Below, piece after piece: positions 1 to 4,947 of a stretch of DNA of 8,343 bases. The notes under the pieces were generated by a model. The model was not told the origin of the DNA. It was given only the letters and a program-made list of their open reading frames with translations, and searched no databases. The translations under genes were made by a program, and so were the position numbers. The number at the start of each line of letters is the position of its first letter. The stretch's first letter is position 1. The stretch is from Bacteroidia bacterium (GTDB lineage: Bacteria > Bacteroidota > Bacteroidia > Flavobacteriales > Flavobacteriaceae): the NCBI GenBank assembly GCA_030431085.1, contig JAUIJW010000093.1, positions 1 to 8,343 of the forward strand, read 5' to 3'.

Positions 1-533
1 ATAAAGGCACCCCAAGCATTAAACGGTACCAAGATAGAGGAAGGTGCCGAGCTTGAATCTGCAATATAGGCTAACTTTTCACGAGGAATTTTTAGCTTGT
101 CAAATACAGGTCTGTAAAGAGTACCAACAGTAAGGGAGCTAATACTAGTTTCTACAAACAACAATAAACCAGTGAACATAGCGAGTAATTGCACGATAAC
201 TCTACTATATCCGGCTTGTTTGTTTTCAAAGTACTGAATGAGTTTATTTAACTTTAAGATAAAACCTTCAACACCTCTTGAAAACTGAATAAATAATAAT
301 AGAGCTCCAACCAAGGCGCTAAACATAATGGTTCTAGTATTGCCTTCAGACTTAAATACATTAACCATTTCTTCTATAGCCGCTATGGTACCAGTTAGAA
401 AATTAAAATCATTCATAATAACCCATGAAAACCATATGCCAAATAATAATGCGATATAAACTTGTTTAGTTCTTAAGGCAAGTACAATGGCAATAATGGG
501 AGGGAGTATTGAAAGAATTCCGTAATCTGACAT
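1..533 (-). CDS. Na+/H+ antiporter, NhaC family (partial, N-terminal 177 residues)
   Basis: Integral inner-membrane protein, probably exchanging sodium for protons, as known for the NhaC family. The reading frame is open from an ATG at 531-533 on the minus strand to the window edge, so the C-terminal part is missing. Visible are an N-terminal MSDYGILSILPPIIAIVLAL membrane segment, a second hydrophobic stretch around residues 27-40 (IALLFGIWFSWVI), one around 70-84 (MFSALVGALLLFIQF) and one around 113-128. The segment ending in YIADSSSAPSSILVPFNAWG (about residues 156-175) resembles the conserved helix of this family that carries D-S/T-S/A-A-P and ends in WGAFI. On the minus strand TATCTTTC (552-559) is a one-mismatch match to the -7 consensus, about 20 nt before the start, but no correctly spaced -33 TTG is present. 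The substrate could also be a dicarboxylate or amino acid, since related antiporters share this fold. Confidence 0.8.
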   Translation of the reverse strand, partial: MSDYGILSILPPIIAIVLALRTKQVYIALLFGIWFSWVIMNDFNFLTGTIAAIEEMVNVFKSEGNTRTIMFSALVGALLLFIQFSRGVEGFILKLNKLIQYFENKQAGYSRVIVQLLAMFTGLLLFVETSISSLTVGTLYRPVFDKLKIPREKLAYIADSSSAPSSILVPFNAWGAF

Positions 534-599
534 GGCAGTGTTATTTTTTCGGAAAGATAAAAATTATTCTATCAACTGAAGAGGGTTGATTTTATTAAA

Positions 600-630
600 T
601 AAAAAAAGCTTCACAAGTTGTGAAGCTTTT
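600..630 (-). terminator. Intrinsic terminator of the initiator tRNA gene
   Basis: An almost perfect inverted repeat, AAAAGCTTCACAA (604-616) against TTGTGAAGCTTTT (618-630), starts 4 nt beyond the 3' end of the tRNA. On the minus strand it is followed by a run of seven T (601-607 read in reverse, partly shared with the stem). It separates the tRNA from the antiporter gene. Confidence 0.85.
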
Positions 631-634
631 GTAG

Positions 635-707
<73 letters not shown>

Positions 708-718
708 ATATTGGGTGG

Positions 719-750
719 CAAATATACATAATATTTATATATCTATACAA
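719..750 (-). promoter_or_regulatory. Bacteroidota-type promoter of the initiator tRNA
   Basis: Read on the minus strand, TTG (750-748), 21 nt, then TATATTTG (726-719) matches the TTG-N17-23-TAnnTTTG consensus exactly. The start point would fall around 712, just upstream of the mature tRNA 5' end at 707. Confidence 0.75.
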
Positions 751-761
751 GTTTTTTAAAT

Positions 762-796
762 AAAAAAAGTCAGATATTATATGGATATCTGACTTT
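762..796 (-). terminator. Intrinsic terminator downstream of rho
   Basis: A 12-bp stem, AAAGTCAGATAT (766-777) with ATATCTGACTTT (785-796), encloses a 7-nt loop. On the minus strand a T-run from 768 to 762 follows. It lies 28 nt beyond the rho stop codon and just before the tRNA promoter. Confidence 0.85.
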
Positions 797-823
797 CAGT
801 AAACTATTAAATTATTTTATGTT

Positions 824-2479
824 TTAGCCGTTCATAGACATTAAAAATTCATCATTGTTTAATGAGAATTTTATTTTTTCATGAACAAATTCCATCGCCT
901 CTATTGGGTTCATGTCTGCTAAATACTTTCTTAAAACCCACATGCGTTGTCTAGTCTTTTCGTCCAGTAATAAATCATCCCTTCTAGTACTCGACTTTAC
1001 AAGGTCAATAGCTGGGAAAATCCTTCTATTGGCAATATTTCTATCTAATTGTAACTCCATATTACCAGTACCTTTAAACTCTTCAAAAATCACTTCATCC
1101 ATTTTTGAACCGGTATCGGTTAATGCTGTAGCGATAATAGACAGAGACCCCCCACCTTCAATATTTCTAGCTGCACCAAAAAATCTTTTAGGTTTATGCA
1201 AGGCGTTGGCATCAATACCTCCAGAAAGAATTTTACCCGAGGCAGGTGCCACCGTATTGTAAGCTCTTGCTAGACGCGTAATAGAATCTAATAATATCAC
1301 CACATCATGCCCACATTCAACCAGTCTTTTGGCTTTGTCTAATACAATATTGGCCACTCTTACATGTTTGTCTGCAGATTCGTCGAAGGTTGAAGCAATA
1401 ACTTCACCTTTTACATTGCGTTGCATGTCTGTAACTTCTTCAGGTCTTTCATCAATCAATAAGATGATTTGGTATACTTCTGGGTGATTGGCAGCTATAG
1501 CATTGGCTATGTCTTTTAATAAAATGGTTTTACCTGTTTTTGGTTGCGATACAATCATTCCTCTTTGACCTTTCCCTATAGGGGAAAACAAATCCATTAT
1601 TCTTGTGGATAACGATTTTTGATTGTCGGCAATTTTAAACCTCTCTGATGGAAATAAGGGCGTTAAATGCTCAAAAGCTACACGATCTCTAACAATACTA
1701 GGATTCAAGCCATTAATTAATGACACTCGAATTAACGGAAAGTATTTTTCACCTTCTTTAGGTGGTCTTACCTTACCTTTTACAGTATCTCCAGTTTTTA
1801 ATCCAAAAAGTTTTATTTGAGATTGAGATACATAAATATCGTCTGGCGAGGATAAATAATTATAATCTGAAGATCGTAAGAAGCCATAACCATCTTGCAT
1901 GATATCTAAAACACCTTCACTTTCAATAATACCATCAAATTCAAAATCAGGGTCGCGGTATTTGCCTTGTTTTTTATGATCTCTTTGTTTATTATGCTGT
2001 TTGTTATCTTTTTGAGAATTGTTTCTATGGTTTTTCTGATGATTCTGATGTTGCTCTTTTTGATGCGGATTAGAATCAGTTTTAGAAACTTTAGGACTTT
2101 CAGTCTTTTTGTTATGTTGTTTTCTGTCTGAAGGCTTATCTTTTCTTGGCTCTGTTTTGTCTTGATTGGGAGTAGATTCTTGAGAATTCTGCTTTGGAGC
2201 TTTGTTTTGATTTGTATTGTCCTTAGTTACAGGTGCCTTTTTTTCTTGTTCGGATTGCTTCTCTTTGGCAGTGATTCTTTTTCTTTTAGGTTTTGAAGCT
2301 GGTGGAGTGGCGATCTTTTTTTCTTCAAACTGTTTAGGATTAGCCGCTTGAACATCTAATATTTGATATACAAGGTCTAATTTTTTCAATTGTCTAAATT
2401 TCGGGACACCAATTTTTTGAGCGATTTCCTGTAGCTCGATAAGCTTTTTTCCTTTGAGTTCGTCTATTTCAAACATCAT
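824..2479 (-). CDS. rho: Transcription termination factor Rho with long disordered insertion
   Basis: Hexameric RNA-dependent ATPase/helicase that ends transcription. Residues 5-45 form the Rho N-terminal helical domain. Residues about 50-175 are a low-complexity tract very rich in K, N, Q, H, S and P. Residues about 185-258 are the cold-shock-like RNA-binding domain (GVLDIMQDGYGFLRSS). The ATPase core carries the P-loop SQPKTGKT (K317), LIDERPEEVT with E344, Walker B VVILLDS (D398), the Q-loop SGGIDANALHKPKRFFGAARN region (419-439), the R-loop TDTGSKMDE (454-462) and the arginine-finger segment NRRIFPAID (484-492). E. coli Rho is about 419 residues; the 551 here is explained by the insertion. 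The start could be either of two adjacent ATGs (2477 or 2474). No Shine-Dalgarno or exact promoter consensus is visible upstream. It is divergent from the DUF4293 gene and has its own terminator. Confidence 0.98.
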   Translation of the reverse strand: MMFEIDELKGKKLIELQEIAQKIGVPKFRQLKKLDLVYQILDVQAANPKQFEEKKIATPPASKPKRKRITAKEKQSEQEKKAPVTKDNTNQNKAPKQNSQESTPNQDKTEPRKDKPSDRKQHNKKTESPKVSKTDSNPHQKEQHQNHQKNHRNNSQKDNKQHNKQRDHKKQGKYRDPDFEFDGIIESEGVLDIMQDGYGFLRSSDYNYLSSPDDIYVSQSQIKLFGLKTGDTVKGKVRPPKEGEKYFPLIRVSLINGLNPSIVRDRVAFEHLTPLFPSERFKIADNQKSLSTRIMDLFSPIGKGQRGMIVSQPKTGKTILLKDIANAIAANHPEVYQIILLIDERPEEVTDMQRNVKGEVIASTFDESADKHVRVANIVLDKAKRLVECGHDVVILLDSITRLARAYNTVAPASGKILSGGIDANALHKPKRFFGAARNIEGGGSLSIIATALTDTGSKMDEVIFEEFKGTGNMELQLDRNIANRRIFPAIDLVKSSTRRDDLLLDEKTRQRMWVLRKYLADMNPIEAMEFVHEKIKFSLNNDEFLMSMNG

Positions 2480-2640
2480 AAAATAAAATAAGGATTATAA
2501 ATAAATGGGTATTCTTAATGAAAAGAAATGTGTGGTTAAAAAAAATATTAATTATTACAAAATTTGGGTATTGTAAAAGAAGTGATTTACAATAAAATGT
2601 GTTTTGATTGGGCAATAATACAAAATAAATTTAATATATA

Positions 2641-2674
2641 TTGTTTTTAACTTAAAAAGATTAGTGTATTTTTG
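2641..2674 (+). promoter_or_regulatory. Promoter of the DUF4293 gene
   Basis: TTG (2641-2643), 23 nt, then TATTTTTG (2667-2674) matches the Bacteroidota TTG/TAnnTTTG promoter. The start point would be near 2680, giving a leader of only about a dozen bases before the ATG at 2693. This argues against any translation start upstream of that ATG. Confidence 0.65.
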
Positions 2675-2692
2675 CGTTCCATTTTAAAAAAT

Positions 2693-3127
2693 ATGCTACA
2701 ACGAATTCAAACTTTATATTTAATAATTGGCTTTTTGGTAAGCATTTGCACTATTGCGTTTTTACCTGTATGGAGAAATGCAGAAGGCGTTGATGTTAAT
2801 TTCATAGAATTGCTAATGTTAGATGGTTTAATGTTGAAGTCGATACCTATAATAGGTATTGTATGTTCAATATTATATATGGTGAGTATATTTTTATTTA
2901 AGAATAGAAATCAACAAATCATAATTAATAGATTAAATATGATTTGCAATTTATATTTATTAGGAATTTTTGTGATGTATGTACTAAACTTACCTGGAGA
3001 AAGTGAAATTTCTGAGAAGGGTATTGGGTTATTCATGCCGGTGGTTAATATTGTTTTACTTTTTTTAGCCAATAAAGCAATAGCAAAGGATGAAGCACTT
3101 GTAAAATCTGTAGATAGATTACGTTAA
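2693..3127 (+). CDS. DUF4293 family four-helix membrane protein
   Basis: Small inner-membrane protein of unknown function, 144 residues. The family is recognised by the N-terminal MLQRIQTLYL and the C-terminal ANKAIAKDEALVKSVDRLR, both characteristic of DUF4293 proteins of Bacteroidota. Hydrophobic segments lie at about residues 8-27, 46-68, 82-103 and 115-131, suggesting four transmembrane helices with a basic C-terminal tail. I chose the ATG at 2693: an in-frame TTG seven codons upstream lies inside the -7 promoter element, and the conserved family N-terminus begins at this ATG. The gene stands alone between its own promoter and terminator and is divergent from rho; from memory, this neighbourhood is common in Flavobacteriaceae, but no functional link to Rho is visible. 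Confidence 0.88.
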   Translation: MLQRIQTLYLIIGFLVSICTIAFLPVWRNAEGVDVNFIELLMLDGLMLKSIPIIGIVCSILYMVSIFLFKNRNQQIIINRLNMICNLYLLGIFVMYVLNLPGESEISEKGIGLFMPVVNIVLLFLANKAIAKDEALVKSVDRLR

Positions 3128-3155
3128 ATTCTAATACCTTAGTTATAGTGTGTAT

Positions 3156-3188
3156 AAAGCTGCTTGATGTACATCAAGCAGCTTTTTT
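3156..3188 (+). terminator. Intrinsic terminator of the DUF4293 gene
   Basis: A perfect palindrome centred between 3170 and 3171 has 15-base arms (3156-3170 and 3171-3185, with GCTGCTTGATGT as the left core), which in RNA forms a long stem with a minimal loop. T3183-T3188 follow. It isolates the DUF4293 gene from the hairpin-repeat region. Confidence 0.9.
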
Positions 3189-3207
3189 AATTAAAAAATG
3201 TTCTAAC

Positions 3208-3275
3208 GGTTTATGGGTATTTTTAAAAATCCTAAATTCCTCTATTGTGTAGAACTTAAGCTGCACATATATTTG
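3208..3275 (+). promoter_or_regulatory. Promoter module P1, upstream of the hairpin array
   Basis: A complete TTG (3245-3247), 20 nt, TATATTTG (3268-3275) promoter is preceded by a 37-bp conserved upstream segment beginning GGTTTATGGGTATTTTT (3208-3224). The segment 3208-3249 matches 4275-4316 at 34 of 42 positions without a gap, and the distance from its left edge to the -7 element is identical in both copies. The predicted start is around 3281. No credible gene follows for more than a kilobase, so the product is probably an untranslated RNA containing the repeats, or a very long leader. Confidence 0.7.
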
Positions 3276-3336
3276 TAGTGTAATTGTTCAAGTAATAATT
3301 ATTGTCAAGAGAAAAAGTTAATCCTTTCAATAGGAT

Positions 3337-3405
3337 AAAAAAAAGGGGGGAAAGGAGAGAAACATTTTGAAATAAGAGATCAAATTTAATTTCTCTCCTT
3401 CTTTT
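3337..3405 (+). repeat. Hairpin repeat R1
   Basis: The left arm AAGGAGAGAAA (3352-3362) pairs with TTTCTCTCCTT (3390-3400), 11 bp around a 27-nt loop, the shortest in the array. It is preceded by A8G6. It differs from R2/R3 at the innermost pair (A-T instead of G-C) on both arms, so pairing is kept. It lacks the TTACTAT trailer found in R2-R4. Confidence 0.75.
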
Positions 3406-3499
3406 AAAAATCTTGAAACGGAAAATTGCTATGATTCCATTTTTGACATGATGATTTAAATTTCAATCCGAATACAGCATACTTTGCCATAGGCAAAGC

Positions 3500-3581
3500 A
3501 AAGATAGGGGAGAAAGGAGAGAAGAGATACCATTTGTTTTTCTAACGCTAATAAATCACAAATAACTTCTCTCCTTACTAT
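3500..3581 (+). repeat. Hairpin repeat R2
   Basis: A perfect 11-bp stem, AAGGAGAGAAG (3514-3524) with CTTCTCTCCTT (3566-3576), encloses a 41-nt loop. Inside the loop ATTTGT (3532-3537) can pair with ACAAAT (3558-3563). The leader is AAAGATAGGGGAG and the trailer TTACTAT. It is identical to R3 apart from one missing T at the 3' side of the loop. Confidence 0.85.
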
Positions 3582-3683
3582 TAAATCAAATCATGACGAT
3601 AAATCTAGCTTTCCAAATTAATTTATTGATTACAACTTCTTAATTAAGATTAAGAGTTTAAATATACTCTACTATTTAGAGAT

Positions 3684-3766
3684 AAAGATAGGGGAGAAAG
3701 GAGAGAAGAGATACCATTTGTTTTTCTAACGCTAATAAATCACAAATTAACTTCTCTCCTTACTAT
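3684..3766 (+). repeat. Hairpin repeat R3
   Basis: The stem is 3698-3708 with 3751-3761 and the loop is 42 nt. Over 83 bp it matches R2 with a single one-base indel, in a background where the spacers are unrelated, indicating recent duplication or gene conversion. Confidence 0.85.
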
Positions 3767-3816
3767 AAAACATAAGCGAAAGCTTAGAAAAAGTTCTTGT
3801 TAAATTTTGAGCAGGT

Positions 3817-3890
3817 AAAAAAAAGGGGAGAAAGGAGAGGAGCGATATATTATCTACAATGATTAGGTTATAAGCTTTTCTCCTTACTAT
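3817..3890 (+). repeat. Hairpin repeat R4
   Basis: AAGGAGAGGAGC (3832-3843) pairs with GCTTTTCTCCTT (3874-3885) to give 12 bp including two G·U wobbles (3839·3878 and 3840·3877). The leader is A8GGGGAG and the trailer TTACTAT. The loop sequence is unrelated to R2/R3. It contains ATG-ATT-AGG-TTA-TAA (3859-3873), a four-codon frame that I do not regard as a gene. Confidence 0.75.
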
Positions 3891-3924
3891 AAAAAAAACA
3901 CCTAAACTAATGTTAGGTGCTTTT
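3891..3924. terminator. Possible bidirectional terminator inside the array
   Basis: CACCTAA (3899-3905) pairs with TTAGGTG (3913-3919) around a 7-nt loop. On the plus strand it is followed by CTTTT. On the minus strand it is followed by eight T (3898-3891), so the minus-strand version looks stronger. It lies between R4 and R5 and may define the 3' end of a plus-strand RNA carrying R1-R4, or stop antisense transcription. Confidence 0.45.
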
Positions 3925-3959
3925 AAGAAGTTTAAACGCTAATAAAATCTTCTTTTTTA

Positions 3960-4036
3960 GGGGAAAAAGGAAAAGGGAGTTAGGAGAGAAGAGATAGATA
4001 ATACGTTAATTACACAATAACCTCTCTCCAGACTAT
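3960..4036 (+). repeat. Hairpin repeat R5 (divergent)
   Basis: The core pairing GGAGAGA (3983-3989) with TCTCTCC (4023-4029) is kept. One mismatch (A3990/C4022) precedes a further G-C pair, and an outer helix AGTT/GACT (3978-3981 with 4031-4034) replaces the AAGG/CTT part of the other copies. The left arm is followed by AGATA as in R2/R3, and the trailer is GACTATAAA. The purine leader is longer and interrupted. Confidence 0.65.
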
Positions 4037-4274
4037 AAATATTTCAACTATTGAAAATTCGTAATTAAAATAGAGTGCAATATACATATAATTTTGAAAT
4101 TAACAAGAGTTTAATGATTAATTGAAAAAGTAAAAATATATAAATAATTGAAAAACAGTAATATATATGAGTTAAAAGCTTGATAAAAATACAGAAAAAT
4201 CTATTTAGGTAATAGATATATACTAAACGCATCTTTAAATACGTTATATCATGGTATTTGGGGATGTGACTAGT
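4037..4274. other. AT-rich gap without a recognisable gene
   Basis: I see no credible ORF, hairpin repeat or RNA gene here. An isolated TAATTTTG (4089-4096) fits the -7 consensus but has no TTG at a suitable distance, so in such AT-rich DNA it is probably chance. Confidence 0.5.
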
Positions 4275-4342
4275 GGTTTATGGGTATTTTTGAATATACC
4301 TATTTTCGCTATTGTGCATTTTTAGATTTGCCAATACATTTG
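4275..4342 (+). promoter_or_regulatory. Promoter module P2 with palindromic upstream element
   Basis: The second copy of the module is TTG (4312-4314), 20 nt, TACATTTG (4335-4342). The upstream part contains ATGGGTA (4280-4286) and TACCTAT (4297-4303), the outer parts of a 24-bp imperfect palindrome (9 of 12 half-site positions match). It is centred about 57 bp before the predicted start point near 4348, a usual place for an activator. The leader to the ATG at 4411 is about 60 nt. The ATGGGTA/TACCTAT halves happen to fit the heptamer TACYYMT described for NarL, a relative of the response regulator encoded just downstream. Confidence 0.7.
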
Positions 4343-4410
4343 AAGTGTTGACTTTTAAAGGGGTGAACAGAATTAAATAAAACAAAAAACAAATCTAAAA
4401 ATTTATTACC

Positions 4411-4818
4411 ATGAAAAACTTTACTCTTGCAATTGCTGTTCTATTTGTAATGGCTTCATTTACTGCTAACTTAAACAACACGACTACTAAGGTCTTAACA
4501 GACATTGAAGGAACATTGTTGGAAACTGCTCCAGTTATGGAAAACAATAATGGAGAATTTTCAGTAACGTTTACAGTAGATCAAAATGTGTTAGTGTCTT
4601 CTTCACTAATTGGTGATGTTAATGAAGTATTCTTAGTTGAAAACGGAAATTCAGACTTATCAAAAACTTTAACTTTAGATTTAAAACCAGTAAAAGGAAA
4701 AGTTGAAGTAGCATTTAATAATATTTATGAAAAAAATTATGATGTAGCTACTTCTGAGGCTATGTTAAGTGTTTCTGAACCAGACAAAAGACCTGGTGGA
4801 TTAATTCTTTGGGATTAA
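4411..4818 (+). CDS. Small exported protein of unknown function
   Basis: I do not recognise this 135-residue protein. Residues 1-19 (MKNFTLAIAVLFVMASFTA) form a typical Sec signal peptide with a likely cut after ASFTA. There is no cysteine, so it is not a lipoprotein. The mature part of about 116 residues is clearly acidic, and alternating hydrophobic residues (GEFSVTFTVDQNVLVSSSLI, LTLDLKPVKGKVEVAF) suggest a small beta-rich domain. It ends in the unusual tail DKRPGGLILWD. The upstream bases TTATTACC before ATG give no Shine-Dalgarno, as is normal in this phylum. It has the strong module promoter P2 and its own terminator, and lies just before the response regulator and kinase genes. A role as target, ligand or modulator of that system is inference from position only. 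Confidence 0.8.
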   Translation: MKNFTLAIAVLFVMASFTANLNNTTTKVLTDIEGTLLETAPVMENNNGEFSVTFTVDQNVLVSSSLIGDVNEVFLVENGNSDLSKTLTLDLKPVKGKVEVAFNNIYEKNYDVATSEAMLSVSEPDKRPGGLILWD

Positions 4819-4872
4819 TTTATTAAAATATAATATTTATAGTTTTTAAACGTTAAATTTAAAAACTTAGAG

Positions 4873-4911
4873 AAGGTCCGATTATACTAAGTTAGTGGTC
4901 GGGCCTTTTTT
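4873..4911 (+). terminator. Terminator between the exported protein and response regulator genes
   Basis: AAGGTCCGA (4873-4881) pairs with TCGGGCCTT (4899-4907), 9 bp with one G·U. A small inner helix, ACTAA (4886-4890) with TTAGT (4892-4896), may also form. A T-run to 4911 follows. With no clear promoter between here and the regulator ATG at 4948, partial read-through may supply the two-component genes. Confidence 0.85.
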
Positions 4912-4947
4912 ATTCGTTGATTTTAGAAATAGTTCAACCAGTGGCTT

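Larger units (their letters stand above)
3281..4036 (+). ncRNA. Putative multi-hairpin noncoding RNA containing repeats R1-R5
   Basis: This stretch has no ORF with a plausible start, length or composition. It has a strong promoter module at its 5' edge (3208-3275) and five inverted repeats whose arms follow the pattern AAGGAGAGAAG...CTTCTCTCCTT. Changes between copies keep pairing: the eleventh pair is G-C in R2 and R3 but A-T in R1, and R4 replaces pairs 8 and 9 by G·U wobbles while adding two pairs. This is what an RNA under structural selection shows. Extra local hairpins occur at 3321-3336 (ATCCT/AGGAT) and 3482-3498 (CTTTGCC/GGCAAAG). The 3' end is unknown: a terminator-like hairpin at 3899-3919 may stop some transcripts after R4. 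Function is unknown; I recognise no described RNA family. Confidence 0.45.

Noticed and set aside
912..1820. Plus-strand frames inside rho (912-1262 and 1623-1820)
   Set aside because: Antisense shadows of the highly conserved Rho coding sequence with no family resemblance.
2558..2592. Minus-strand rho promoter (AAATTTTG at 2565-2558 with TTG at 2592-2590)
   Set aside because: One mismatch in the -7 element and a 24-nt spacer; too weak in AT-rich DNA to list as a feature.
2672..2692. Upstream TTG start adding seven residues to the DUF4293 protein
   Set aside because: It lies within the promoter -7 element; the family N-terminus begins at the ATG at 2693.
3499..3506. Minus-strand -7 element TATCTTTG at R2 (and TAAATTTG at 3388-3381 in R1)
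   Set aside because: No TTG at the required distance and not conserved in the other copies.
3500..3766. Integron attC sites, suggested by CTAACGCTAA inside R2/R3
   Set aside because: The motif lies in a loop without a paired GTTRRRY partner, no cassette ORFs separate the copies, and no integrase is present.
3684..3766. MITE or insertion-sequence remnants with terminal inverted repeats
   Set aside because: No target duplications around the copies and no transposase; paired changes in the arms fit RNA structure better. Not fully excluded.
3859..3873. Leader peptide MIRL in R4
   Set aside because: Four codons, absent from the other four copies, poor spacing from the GGAG sequence.
3337..4036. 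CRISPR array
   Set aside because: Repeats are long imperfect hairpins with variable loops and irregular 130-185 bp periods; no uniform spacers and no cas genes.
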